DNA of 24,175 nucleotides from Lenisia limosa (taxonomy: Eukaryota > Breviatea). The translations under genes were made by a program, and so were the position numbers. The stretch covers positions 1 to 24,175 of the forward strand of contig LPNZ01010213.1 in NCBI GenBank assembly GCA_001655205.1, written 5' to 3'. Positions 1 to 10,090 of this stretch are shown here, piece by piece (position 1 is the stretch's first letter; each line of letters starts with the position of its first letter). Below the pieces are notes generated by a model, which was given only the letters and a program-made list of their open reading frames with translations, searched no databases and was not told the origin of the DNA.

Positions 1-83
1 GTTTTTACTGTGATTTATGGGGGGGAAGTTATGCCATGGGCTATATTGTTGTGTTGGTTGATACCCTGTAACTCACCAATTAG

Positions 84-858
84 TCCCCCACAAGCCCCGA
101 CACAACGACGCGTCTCAAATCGCAGGAAACTCCCCAATAAAAAACCCATCCCTTCCCCCCAAGCACAAAAAGCCTCCAAGAAGTCCCCCCTTCTCCTCTC
201 CACTTTTGCCAAGAAGCCGCCACGCAAATCCTCGCGTCAACGCCAGCTCTCTGACGATGACGATTTCGGCCCTCCTCTAGATAGTTTCAGGACCATTGAT
301 CGTCAGCCGTCCTCAGATTGTTTCGATATTAAAAGCGACGATAGTGACGACGAGATGATACTCCGCCGTAAACCAGGAAAAACGAAGACGCTTCCGCCCG
401 TTCGACGAAACCCTCAGAAACGGGCTACTCGACAAAAACCTGATGTTGTACCAGTGTTTTCAAGATTGCCTCGGTTTGTTATTATATGTTGGTTGTGTTT
501 TGTGGTGTTATTAAGACACTCGTTGCAGTTAGAATACTCTATAGCGTTAAATAGAATTAACTACTTGTTTCATTGACGGACCAATACCTGCTGTAAGATA
601 GTATAATTTATATCTTTTGCGTGATAATGTGGACGACTTGCCAGATACAACCTATTTTTTTTATTTCTCATTGCTATATACTATATTATATGATATATCA
701 TATATATTATGTACACCATATCATACGGCTTATATCACGTTCCCAGAACCACTAATACAAACAGGAGTGCTCGTCCACGTACCTCCTTCAAAAGCTTCTT
801 CTTCAATGATGATGACATTCAGGTCCCGTCACCCCCCGCAACGCCAGATGTTTTTTAA
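84..858 (+). CDS. Gene A: 3' part of low-complexity charged protein
   Basis: Two spliced exons are visible, and the gene enters from the left edge. Exon 84-473 follows a plausible acceptor (AATTAG) and encodes a Pro/Ser/Lys/Arg-rich stretch, then an acidic run (SDDDDFGPPLD) and a second acidic cluster (KSDDSDDEM) inside basic sequence. A GTTTGT donor at 474 leaves phase 2. It joins an acceptor (AAACAG) and exon 765-858, which reads SARPRTSFKSFF, NDDDIQVPSPPATPDVF and TAA. The phases agree. The composition suggests an intrinsically disordered C-terminal tail with alternating basic and acidic patches; no domain is recognised and no function is proposed. The intron (474-764) carries a dispersed repeat (family C) and an AT palindrome at 687-704. 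The next gene, B, converges on it from the opposite strand about 325 bp away. The unspliced frame running on to 576 is probably intron read-through. Confidence 0.6.
474..764 (+). repeat. Intron with family C dispersed repeat and AT palindrome
   Basis: Positions ~620-680 match copies near 2215 and 23582: GCGTGAT..TGTGG, then CCAGATACA, CCT, and TTTATTTCTCATTGC. Directly after lies an 18-bp perfect AT palindrome at 687-704 (TATATGATA/TATCATATA). Confidence 0.6.
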
Positions 859-1183
859 TTTTGTTTGAGGGGAGCTTTTGACTCATTCTTTACATTATCC
901 TATTCATATGAGTAACTTTTACAGGTATTCTGTTTTCCTTCGGTAATTGTATAGTATTGTTTTCTAGAAGTAGGGTGACTTGTTTCGTGTTGTGTTTATT
1001 GTATTGTGTATAGTTTAATGTACAATATTGTGATTATAAACCATATTTTTCGTATAATTAAAGAATGAAATAGTATCGTAAGGCATCATATAGAATGGAG
1101 ATAAGCAAATACACAACTTTTGAGTTTTTGTTTCTCTCCCTCTTAACACAGCTGAAGGTTCCTCTCATTCAACTAGAAATACA
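859..1183. other. Convergent intergenic region between genes A and B
   Basis: AT-rich, with no coding frame that can be joined by splice signals. It must hold both 3' untranslated ends, because gene A stops at 858 and gene B stops at 1184 on the other strand. No clear structured RNA or terminator was recognised. Confidence 0.5.
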
Positions 1184-4100
1184 TCACTTAAATAGCACAT
1201 TATACAATCTTTTCACTGGTTCCATCTGAAAGGTGAAGGAAAGGACTCTCAATATAAGGATGAAAGCTACCCCCCNNNNNNNNNNNNNNNNNNNNNNNNN
1301 NNNNNNNNNNNNNNNNNNNNNNNNNNNNNNNNNNNNNNNNNNNNNNNNNNNNNNNNNNNNNNNNNNNNNNNNNNNNNNNNNNNNNNNNNNGTCAGAGTCG
1401 GCATTGATACAAGATGTAAACTCGTTAAATAAAGAGGAACAAATGTGATTTTCAAGCCCTCCACCCAAATACTTCATCCATGGACGAACCCTCCCCAACC
1501 TGTGACCCCCTTTATACTATTGTACCTTAAATCAAAAGCATATCCCATTACCGCCACTCACTGGGGGTTCCAGCCTCCACATCAGCCACGCTCAGGACCA
1601 TCAACTCCTCCACTCCGTCCCTCACGGCCTGGAACTGATATCCCTCGCGGACAAGTCTGCAGCCGTTAAGGAACGAAAAACAGAGCAAATAACAAAGTAT
1701 TAACGATTAGTAAAGGGCATTAAAGCGATTAACAAAGGACATTCAAGCGATTAACAAAGGTGTTCAGTGTGCACCCCCCCCCCCNNNNNNNNNNNNNNNN
1801 NNNNNNNNNNNNNNNNNNNNNNNNNNNNNNNNNNNNNNNNNNNNNNNNNNNNTGTGTCAGAGATGAAAGCGGTACGCTACTCTTTGCATTCTCACGAAAA
1901 AGGTAAAAAGCTGACATTAGCTCTAAAAGTCCTTGGTTTTCACATAGAAATCGAGAAATTCTAAAAAGAGTTGCCTCTTTACCTACCTTAGCCTCGAATA
2001 GAACCACCAATACACTCTTCGCGCTACTGTAACTTCCGTCTTAGACCCCAGGCGGAACTGTGGGGTTAGATGAACTCCTAAATCGATGTAGGGATTATTT
2101 GAACAAATTATGACGTAGCTACAATATCATAGATATATTTATTATACGAAGAAAGCTGTGTGCACAGAGTTGTGAGGCAAATGGTTGGGTGAATTTATAC
2201 AACTCTTATACAATCTCTATCAACGTGGATGGCTTCGGCCTGATACAACCTTCTTTTGTTTCTCATCACTCATGTATGATATTATACACTTGAAATGGAC
2301 ATTTATGTATTACATAGCAACATAGTATCTTCCCACTTCAGGCATTATTGCTTGTCCAGTTCTCTGGTTCCTGTAGAGAAGCATAACAACATCTTGGCCG
2401 GCAAAATGTCTGATAAGAACCTGTGGTAACTGGAGGGTGAGAACAAAACGGACGTATAGGATTACGATGGTGTTTCAAAAATAACAATATTAAAAGAAGA
2501 GTAATTCAAAATCAGTGATGTTTCTGCTTCGGTTCAAAAAGATAGCAAGTATCAATAATTGTCGAGATTTATCCACCAAGTTTTGCAATACATAACGGAC
2601 GTTCTTTCAATACCCACCCACTCTCGTCAACATGTCAATGGAATTGTCGAAGAGAAGGTCCGTAAACTTCGCCACCTTGAATGTCAAAAAGCTAGAAAAA
2701 AATTGTGGTACTCTTAAAAAACCCAGCTCGTTTGTAACATAAAGCTTGGATTCAGGTAAAAACGCTTTTTCAATGGTCAAAACGCTTTTTGCAAAAAGAG
2801 GCTCATTGAACGCCCCAACCCCTCAATTTTCAAAAACCCCATTCGCAACGAGGGTGCCCCACACCTTATCTTGGAGAGTCAAAGCGGAGGCAGAGAGGTC
2901 CATAAGGATGACCACTACAAACTGGCGGACCTTCCTGACAACCAACGAGTGCCACTGGCCGTTGATATAGATGGGACTGACTCGTTGATGTTGCGTCCCG
3001 AGAGGGCGGACTGAGAGGTAGTGCAAAATCTGCGAAGGTCAACATCTCCAAGACCCCTGAAGTGAACACACACAATACTCCTCACTAGTAGTAATGGCAA
3101 TGATGTTGATATTCTTGAGCAATCGAATAAGCTGATGATGACACTCATAAAGAATGGTTTTTTTAAGGGTTAAAAGGGCTTCAGCCAAAGCCATCATTTA
3201 TGGATATTGATACTACCTAAGTGATCACATCATCACGCTAAGAGATATTGGATAATATTGATTCACCCAATCATTTGCCTTACAACTCTGTGCACACAGC
3301 TTTCTGCGTGCCTCCCCAGCATACCTACAAGGATTAGATTCATGAATAAGGACAAGCCCCTGCGTAATAACCAGATTCAGGAGGTGCCAGAGAGTTATCA
3401 CAAATACTTATTTGAATATCCTACACTACGTATTCTCGTCTTTAGATTTTTTCAGTATACACCGGTTTACTGACCATTCGAGATGCGAGAACTGGAAGGC
3501 GGGAGTGGACAATGAAGGACTCCAGTAGCATGGCCGATGAAATGACATTTGGATGACGCTCAAGCTCCAAAAGGGCCTATTGTGTTACAACTAAATTTAA
3601 TGGGGTATCGACGTTTCATATTTCCCAGGTAATACACTATCAATACGGCTTCACTTCGGTTCAAAAAAAGACTGAATTTCTAATCCTCGAAAACTATCTA
3701 GAATTTACCTGTCTTTTTCGAACCGAAGTGAAGCCCTAACTATCAATGAATATTTATATGCTTTTGTGTGTGAATACGTTTTCACAAATGAAAAAGGAGT
3801 TATACATAATATATTGATGTTAAACTCTGATATGAACATATTACCAATTTTTGAGTACAACATGTACGAATAATAAGATGGTTCAGAGAATAGTTGAGGT
3901 TTATCTTCAGCATCACAAGTGCGGATATAATTAATCAATAACATCAAATGGCACCCACTTTGTCAACAACTTCCACCGATGATGAAGGGAGTGCAACCTA
4001 AGAGGTCAGAAACAAGGCCAATGGGCTTAACGAAATGTTCAGTTTTTGGTACGCTATGGAAAGATCAGGGAAATAAGAGGCAAATCATCGAGTAAGAGAG

Positions 4101-5560
4101 CTTCCAATAAATAACTGTATTTTCTTCGATATTCCATGTATTAAGATTAAAAGTATTGTAAGTTTATTTTTTAAACCTTCCCAAGCTTGAAGAGGCTATT
4201 AGGGGGGTTTCCCCATATATACCTCTTCAGCCCCCCTGACCTTGAAATCATTATTCTATATTCTATATCGANNNNNNNNNNNNNNNNNNNNNNNNNNNNN
4301 NNNNNNNNNNNNNNNNNNNNNNNNNNNNNNNNNNNNNNNNNNNNNNNNNNNNGACAAGCTCTTCCACAAAATCCTAAAGGCAATGAGGGAAATTCATTTT
4401 ACGACAGTACATAATAAACGGGAACAATAGTTGAAAAGTTCGATTTATTTCAAAAAAGAATGGAAAATAAATATTAATAACGAAGACAATTCAGTCAATT
4501 TGGTTGCCTCACCTCAAGACCATCAATACAAAAGATGCCAGGCTCCCCCCATTTGGATACTGGGCCAAAAAGCATAGTCAACATCGCCTCCACATCCTGT
4601 ACTATAAAGCAAAAAAAGGTAAAAGAGGTGGAATAAAATAAAAGATGGAAATGAAAATTGGAAAAAGGTGAACCTGGCCAAGCATTATACAGATAATATA
4701 CAGTACTATATACAAGTATAATATATCATATTATATCATCTATAAATATATTCGTACAGCCAAAACCAACTTCCCTTAAAATTCTCTATGTTGTTGGAGT
4801 ATCTTACTGAGGCTACAAAAACAGCACACCTCAAGGAACGCAGATGCCCAAGAGCTTGAAGTGTCTGATGGCATATGAACAACTGAAAAGTCAAAACATG
4901 GCATATAGTAGGAACAACAAAAAAATCAGAACATGGCATATGTTCAGAAAATATGTAGCAATAGAAAATGTAACTGATATTTCAAGAATATTTGATTATG
5001 ACTTGCAGTCCTTTCAGTACTCACCGATGATAAACGGTCCTTTGGTAGCTCGGAAAACAAGTCGACTTTTCTACAAGAGTAAATCCATAAAAACTGGGTT
5101 TCTGATTTATACTGAAAAGGAAGTGTAACAGTGGTACAAATCACCTATAAAACAAGCAAAAGAGAAGAGCGTACTTTGACAATCCAAACAACTCTACAAT
5201 TTGATATCCTTTGATGGTGGTGAGGGTGGGAGGGTGTCATAAATGGCAAATGGAAAATGGCACACAAGGCCCATACTATGAAGTCCTCCTGTTTCTGTCG
5301 TTTTCTGTCCCACCTCCATGTCAATAGAAACAAGGTCCTGGTCGAACAGGCTCTTGGTGAACGCCGTTAGTGATGAGTACATAGACGTCACTAGTTCAGG
5401 TTCGAGGGCCTTTCCTGCGTCTGCGGGGGGGAGGAGTAAAACTGGAAAATTTATGAATCAAAAAAAAGCCCAAAATCAACTCTGTTGGCTGACACCACGA
5501 GGTTTGATAACAACAACAAACAAAGCCCAGATCAGTCGCTTCTGCAACATCGCATCCCAT
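1184..5560 (-). CDS. Gene B: multi-exon protein, possibly longin-like, unknown
   Basis: Phase-consistent minus-strand exons, 5' to 3': possible start 5560 (MGCDVAEATDLG...), 5420-5314 (ALEPELVTSMYSSLTAF), 5111-5025 (TQFLWIYSCRKVDLFSEL), 4882-4817, 4596-4513 (VEAMLTMLFGPVSKWGEP), 4373 into a gap (DFVEELV), 3997-3959, 3576-3475 (NVISSAMLLESFIVHSRLP), 3359-3325, ~3025-2865 (VRQFVVVILMDLSASALTL), 2026 into a gap, 1656-1552 (GYQFQAVRDGVEELMVLSV), 1499 into a gap, and 1225-1184 ending VKRLYNVLFK and TGA. Seven of these are fixed by matching length, phase and splice sites. Exons around 3140-3080 and 2800-2030 are unresolved. Short beta-strand/helix blocks such as SSAMLLESFIVHSRLP loosely recall longin-type trafficking proteins (HPS4/CCZ1/Inturned), but this is weak and the family is not assigned. 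Introns hold a hAT-like MITE, family B and C repeats, and an inverted repeat pair. Confidence 0.55.
1276..1390. other. Assembly gap inside gene B
   Basis: N run directly preceded by CCCCC. It hides the end of the exon starting at 1499 and the intron before the terminal exon of gene B. Confidence 0.95.
1682..1765. repeat. Short tandem repeat, ~20-bp unit, three copies
   Basis: Three successive variants of a GCGATTAACAAAGGACATT-like unit, with the first more diverged (ACGATTAGTAAAGGGCATT). It lies in an intron of gene B beside a long C tract and a gap at 1785. Confidence 0.7.
2151..3305. mobile_element. Inverted repeat pair bounding ~1.15 kb
   Basis: The left arm starts at 2151 with GAAAGCTGTGTGCACAGAG, continues through AGGCAAATG and TTGGGTGAAT, and the reverse complement of that arm ends at 3305. 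About 45 bp at the tips are nearly identical; inward similarity is weaker. A third diverged copy lies at 23510. The pair could be the terminal inverted repeats of a foldback-type element or two unrelated insertions in opposite orientation. Minus-strand coding exons of gene B lie between the arms (about 2865-3025), which favours two separate intronic insertions. No target duplication was identified. Confidence 0.5.
3644..3738. mobile_element. hAT-like MITE, copy 1
   Basis: A 95-bp element with terminal inverted repeats TA(C/G)GGCTTCACTTCGGTTC plus an A-rich stretch ending GAC. It is flanked by a perfect 8-bp duplication, ACTATCAA, at 3636-3643 and 3739-3746. The 8-bp duplication and TAGGG-like ends fit non-autonomous hAT superfamily elements. 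It has no coding capacity and sits in an intron of gene B. Confidence 0.85.
4272..4352. other. Assembly gap inside gene B
   Basis: N run. The minus-strand exon beginning at 4373 (DFVEELV) runs into it. Confidence 0.95.
5421..5535 (-). repeat. Family B intronic repeat, copy 1
   Basis: On the minus strand the intron upstream of exon 5420-5314 contains GGGCTTTGTTTGTTGTTG, then GAGTTGATTTT, then GATTCATAAATTTTCCAGTT, then C-rich sequence and CCCGCAG. The same order occurs in the gene E intron at ~12108-12220. The GATTCATAAATTTTCCA block also occurs in the gene H intron at 20261. Confidence 0.7.
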
Positions 5561-6301
5561 CACTCCAGCGTACGGGGGTGGGTGTCAAGTAAGGAGTGGA
5601 AAATAAGGGATACAGAGTAAGGTATAAATGGGAAAGATAAAGCAAGTTTAAGATACAAAATTACAAAAGATGATGTTGTGCGCTCTTGTGTCTCATTTGT
5701 TTGTGTTCTCATTCCTGATTATTTCCTGCTGACCAAAAACAGAAAAACTTATGCATTCTTATCCATTATCAAATTTTGTATAAAATCAATATTGCCTCAT
5801 ATTATCAGAGTGAAAGCAACGGCTGGAACATTATGATTTTGGACAGACTTACAGTTGTGGTTGTAAAGGCATGAATTTGTCTTCGTATTGATCAGAATTA
5901 AATTATACACCATTTTCGACTTTGCAATAAATAAGCAGAATTAAAGAGGGGAAAGAGAGCTCAGAAGCTCAGCCAACAACAAAAAGGGCTCTACTGGAGG
6001 GGCTAGATGGGTAGCATTTAATTGAGTTTTTGAAGCCCCAGAAAGGCCCTCTTACAGCTGAAACGATATATAAGTTTATAATAGCCAAATAACTGGAGAA
6101 GACGCCAAGATCCCTGTTCTTCCTGAACGGTCATATCAGATCACCCTTCATCCGAAACTTGGCAACCATTGTTCATAATCTTATCAAGTTCAAAATGTAG
6201 ACAATTTATCTTGCTGTACTTTCATGAGTAGCTTATTAGCATGTGAGTGGATATCTTTGTTCTTTGGTTGGTCATTGTCCTTTCGTTTTTTAATCAAGCC
6301 A
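5561..6301. promoter_or_regulatory. Divergent intergenic region between genes B and C
   Basis: Gene B is read leftward and gene C rightward from this stretch, so it should hold both promoters and possibly short 5' exons. An ATG followed by MSSLLA and a GTGAGT-like donor at about 6224-6242 is a possible first exon of gene C, but its phase does not join the next exon cleanly. No conserved core promoter motif was recognised. Confidence 0.4.
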
Positions 6302-9262
6302 CTGTAACTTGGCCTTTAAGTTCGTGGTAAAACAGTTCACATTGAACGATACTGATTGTACTTCGTGGGAAAAGTGCTATTTTATATCACAGAGTTTTGG
6401 TTGTTGTTTTTTTTTTGGCCTAATGGAATTCATATTGTTCTCTCTATTCAACCCCCCCTCCCGTTGTGCTTTGTTTTTTGCTCTTTTTTTTTTCTCTTCA
6501 AGTTTTAACATTGGTTGCTCATGTTTGTCACTGCTTTTTTTGGAGTTTCAGATGATTCGGTTCGTGATTGGTACCTTTACGCCAATATTCTTCATCGAAA
6601 GCGATTACTTCATCGAAATTTCCTTCGTTTCACCCCTCTTTAATGCCAATATTCTTCGATATTTCCTTCGTTTCACCCCCCTAGAATGCCAATATTCTTC
6701 GAAATTTCCTTCATTTCACCTAGAATGGCACTGGTCTCGTCATACTGGGGCCGCGTGTCGTCGGCCGAAGATGGGCCGACAGTTCCGCCAAGCCTCGAGC
6801 CGACCTCCGACGACTTGCTGCTCCTGGGTGAGGGGGGGGGGGGGNNNNNNNNNNNNNNNNNNNNNNNNNNNNNNNNNNNNNNNNNNNNNNNNNNNNNNNN
6901 NNNNNNNNNNNNNNNNNNNNNNNNNNNNNNNNNNNNNNNNNNNNNNNNNNNNNNNNNNNNNNNNNNNNNNNNNNNNNNNNNNNNNNNNNNNNNNNNNNNN
7001 NNNNNNNNNNNNNNNNNNNNNNNNNNNNNNNNNNNNNNNNNNNNNNNNNNNNNNNNNNNNNNNNNNNNNNNNNNNGCAACAATAGGAGACCTTGATATCC
7101 ATCATTAACTGCAACAGGAGACCTTGATATCCCGGAGGATCGAACAGGCCTGTCTGGGGATGAGTATTCCTTCTCAATGTCGACGTTGTCGTCGTCTATG
7201 CCCACACACTCGAGACTCACACCGCAGTCCAAGTTGGAGGGCAGTAACAGTCGATGTGTTGGCTTTCGGTTGAGATAGTCAGTATATCATCAATGTGTTG
7301 TCTAACTTCCCACATTCCTCACTCCTTCCCCGTCTCTAGTAATATTTCACTTAGTTATTGTTTGTTTGTTTGTTTGTTTGTTTGTTTGTTTGTTTGTTTG
7401 GAATTTCAGATTATTCGGTTCGTGATTAGTAACTTGCGCAAATATTCTTCATCGAANNNNNNNNNNNNNNNNNNNNNNNNNNNNNNNNNNNNNNNNNNNN
7501 NNNNNNNNNNNNNNNNNNNNNNNNNNNNNNNNNNNNNNNNNNNNNNNNNNNNNNNNNNNNNNNNNNNNNNNNNNNNNGATTCCTGCCACAAAGCAACTCC
7601 AGCCCGGTCATCCCAGACTACGAGGCCGTTATGTACTCGAAACGGCCGCAGACGGCACGTGAACGCACCAGCCGCTCCGAGCATTCAGAGAAGAGGCCTA
7701 CAGGCACGCCAGCGCCACCGTCGCATCAACGCCCGTCTACAGCCGGGCCACGGTCGCGGAGGCCAAGTGCGGCTCTTTCGTGCTCAGTGTCCAGCGCAAT
7801 GACCCGCCCCGCGACCACCACCACGAGACAGCGAGGTGGCTGGGCTTGGAAGTTGTGGGGCTATAAAGGACTTCATATTGGTCTCACAGGATTATTTTGA
7901 TGAATTCTGATAAGTATGTAGCTTTTTGTTTTGCTTCGTCTTTTTCTGAAAGTGCAGCTTCTATTATATATAACGCTTAAACCGTTGCATTTGGGGTACA
8001 CATTATAATTAATATCCCTTAAAAAATTGCTGAATATTGAATGGTGGTGACATAGTAATGGCTCGAATGGTGACGATTAACGATTGTAGGGGCGTCTCTG
8101 TCATACCAGAAAACACCGAAACGCCCAAGTACAGCACCTGCTTCAAGATCCCGGGTTGGCACATGGGGGGCTTTGTTCAAGATCCCGGGTTGGCACATGG
8201 GAGGCTTTGCTCAGATCCCGGGTTGGCACATGGGCTTTGCTCAAGATCCCGGGTTGGCACATGGGGGANNNNNNNNNNNNNNNNNNNNNNNNNNNNNNNN
8301 NNNNNNNNNNNNNNNNNNNNNNNNNNNNNNNNNNNNNNNNGTTCAAGATCCCGGGTTGGCACATGAGGGGCTTTGCGCAAGATCCCGGGTTGGCACATGA
8401 GGGGCTTTGTTTTCAAGGGGTGCTGCAAGTCGATGATCTGATAATGTGGATTAGAATCATTTTACCAGGGCCTAGAAAATCATCATTAGAAAGTATCAAG
8501 ACAGCATATTGTTCCTCACCACTTAGGCTCAAAGTCTCTATGATACGTCCATTTTGACGGTTCCCCAATTAGACGAAACTCTCAAACAGTCCCTTTCAAA
8601 ACCTGTATGAAGGGATAACGTCAATTCAGTCCAAACTTACGTCTTTTTTCTAATGTGATGATATGACAATCACTGGGCTGGTCTTTTATTTCCGTTTCAC
8701 CTTGAATATGTCAATGATATCACAGAAAAAGAAACAAGATAATACTTTACTTACTATTATATGATATACCGACATATCGTTTTCAAGAGGACGATGTAGT
8801 ATTATCCAAGTGCAGCCTTATATTTTTCTCACCCTTCAGTCCACCCCGCCGTCGTCCACCTCATCCAAGAGACCAAGTAAGCATGGTTTATGTCTTTCTG
8901 CACCAAAGTTTGTCTTATACCCTCCCTCGTTTTAGGATTTATTTTGCAGTTCTACATATCATATAGAACATATGATATGCTCAGCAGTGCAAATGGGGCA
9001 GAACGAATTCACCCCTAAACCAATTCGTCGCTGGTGTCAGTTGCAGCAATAAAAAGATCAAGAAACGACGCAATACCTTGCAACAACATTTCCCCTCCTG
9101 CTCAGTGTCAGGTACCAGCGTTTTTCTGGAGATCTTGTTCGGCGTGAACTTGACAGAGGCACAACATCGGTTCGCACAAGAGGGAGGGTAAAAGAGAGGT
9201 CGGACTACAGGAAGAAGGCGAGGGAATTCCGGAGTGAGCGGCTTAAGGCCCGGTGGAATTGA
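6302..9262 (+). CDS. Gene C: intrinsically disordered protein, unknown
   Basis: Spliced model: exon ending 6373 (VVKQFTLNDTDCTSWEK), 6724-6827 (MALVSSYWGRVSSAEDG..LLLLG), 7118 to ~7249-7257 (DLDIPEDRTGLSGDEYSFSM), an exon entering from the gap at 7578 to ~7845 (RERTSRSEHSEKRPTG.., rich in Ser/Arg/Pro/Thr), 8090-8154 (VIPENTETPKYSTCFKIP), 8840-8876 (HPAVVHLIQETK) and 9112-9262 (YQRFSGDLVRREL.. ending SERLKARWN and TGA). Joins 6373/6724, 6827/7118, 8154/8840 and 8876/9112 are phase-consistent. The middle is GC-rich and low complexity; the C-terminus is strongly basic and probably helical. No domain is recognised. Introns contain family A repeats, a GTTT microsatellite and a minisatellite. The true start is not resolved. 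Confidence 0.6.
6374..6723 (+). repeat. Family A intron, copy 1
   Basis: A complete intron whose body has TTGGTTGCTC, GGAGTTTCAGAT, ATTCGGTTCGTGATT and CCAATATTCTTCATCGAA, ending TTTCGTTTCACC...CTAG. Its 3' half (about 6590-6723) is a tandem array of ~43-bp units, ATGCCAATATTCTTCGAAAT followed by TTCCTTCGTTTCACC..CTAG. The last unit supplies the real acceptor. Confidence 0.75.
7076..7141 (+). repeat. Duplicated acceptor and exon start
   Basis: GCAACAATAGGAGACC.. and GCAACAGGAGACC.. are two tandem copies, about 35 bp apart, of the same acceptor plus exon beginning (both continue CTTGATATCC). The second copy is the used one (exon from 7118). The first would run into TAA within a few codons. 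More copies may be hidden in the adjoining gap 6845-7075. Confidence 0.7.
7258..7577 (+). repeat. Family A intron copy 2 with (GTTT)n microsatellite
   Basis: About ten GTTT units at ~7358-7400 are followed by GGAATTTCAGATTATTCGGT, then TCGTGATTAG and AAATATTCTTCATCGAA, matching the core of the intron at 6374-6723. The rest is hidden by the gap 7457-7577. Confidence 0.7.
8143..8410. repeat. Minisatellite, ~31-34 bp unit
   Basis: At least six copies of CAAGATCCCGGGTTGGCACA plus TGGGGGGCTTTGTT, interrupted by gap 8269-8340. Unit length varies by single-base and 3-base indels, so no frame is kept through the array and it is read as intronic. The first unit supplies the splice donor of exon 8090-8154 (CCCGG|GTTGGC), and every further unit repeats that potential donor. 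Confidence 0.85.
8955..8979. repeat. Short perfect inverted repeat
   Basis: CATATCATAT and ATATGATATG form perfect 10-bp arms around a 5-base loop (AGAAC), in the intron before the last exon of gene C. Function unknown. Confidence 0.7.
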
Positions 9263-9341
9263 AGAGGAGCCTTTTTGGCGACTTTCACGTCATTGTTAAC
9301 TCGTCTTTCAAACCACTGCGAATCTGAAGAATAGGAACGCC

Positions 9342-9733
9342 CTAAAAAGTCATCGATGCCACTGCCATCTGTGCTATCATCTCATCAGTGAACACTTTAG
9401 CGTAGGCTCTTTCACTTCTCTGTGGCCATTGGTTGTCGACATCAGTATCAGTCCTATTAAAACCGCCTCATCCACATTTTGAATATACTCCTGAAAAAGA
9501 GGTAAACATTATGAAACCTGCGGAGGCCAGTGCAGATGGCCCCCTTTTAAGCTACGATGTGCATTTCACAACGTTCAAATTGGCCCCATCCGCAGAGATC
9601 ATGCGTGTCAACTAGGAATAAGTAAGATGAAGATGCTTGTTTACACAATAACGAATCCCCAAGCTTACAGAAGAGGTTCCTTTGGGGGAGTCTTTGTATA
9701 GCCATGAGGATACTGTCGAGGTCGCGGTACTCA
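9342..9733 (-). CDS. Gene D: 3' exons of unknown protein
   Basis: Minus-strand exons: ~9733-9669 (TSTVSSWLYKDSPKGTSS, donor GTAAGC), 9611-9556 (LTRMISADGANLNVVKCT, good pyrimidine tract before CCTAG, donor GTAGCT) and 9453-9342 (TDTDVDNQWPQRSERAYAK.., ending AVASMTF and TAG). All three join in phase and lengths match codon counts. The upstream part, between 9740 and about 10080, is not resolved; a hydrophobic frame near 9890-9960 may belong to it. No family is recognised. It ends only 79 bp from the stop of gene C on the other strand. The plus-strand frame over the same stretch (9433-9615) is treated as a shadow because the minus exons have matching splice phases. Confidence 0.6.
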
Positions 9734-10090
9734 CTTATGCTGGTTGAGGTGATTGGCATAAAAGCAAATGTTTTGAGGTTAATCTTGCGCTTCTGTTTCC
9801 TCAAGCCAGCTCGGTTCGCAGCAGGGATTAGACTATTCAAAAAAAATCCCGTTCATGAAAACTATCCAAGACTGACAAGATGGTAATAAATGATATTTCG
9901 TGGAAAATAGCAACACACACAGAAAAAGGGAGGTCGAGACGATATATAGTACGTTTATTGTTGCTTTGTTTTATACTTTCCAATACATATAGCTATACTG
10001 TATTATTTCTCTACATATTGTTCATCCTTATTGATTAAATACCGTTTTTAACATTTTGCATTTCTCACCCCATATCTCACACCGTTTTAG
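9734..10090. other. Divergent region between genes D and E
   Basis: This should contain the 5' part of gene D on the minus strand and the first exon and start codon of gene E on the plus strand. Neither start could be fixed. The rest is AT-rich with no recognised signal. Confidence 0.4.

Noticed and set aside
3968-4053. Minus-strand exon reading VPKTEHFVKPIGLVSDLL
   Set aside because: Open and protein-like, but its only donors leave phase 1, whereas the next exon (3576) needs phase 0. The overlapping exon 3997-3959 fits instead.
4844-5128. Plus-strand frame of 94 codons
   Set aside because: It is antisense to gene B exons 5111-5025 and 4882-4817, which have exact splice phases on the minus strand.
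5318-5620. Plus-strand frame of 100 codons
   Set aside because: Antisense to gene B exon 5420-5314 and the proposed start; no splice support on the plus strand.
6309-7108. Long frames running through N-gaps
   Set aside because: The apparent length comes from unknown bases; only the spliced exons 6302-6373 and 6724-6827 are supported.
7359-7400. GTTT run as part of a coding frame (CLFVCLFVC..)
   Set aside because: A simple microsatellite inside an intron that is homologous to other introns.
8143-8410. CRISPR-like array
   Set aside because: Units are contiguous tandem copies with no unique spacers, in a eukaryotic intron.
9433-9615. Plus-strand frame ending FKLAPSAEIMRVN
   Set aside because: Looks plausible as protein, but the minus-strand exons 9453-9342 and 9611-9556 join in phase with good acceptors, while the plus frame has none.
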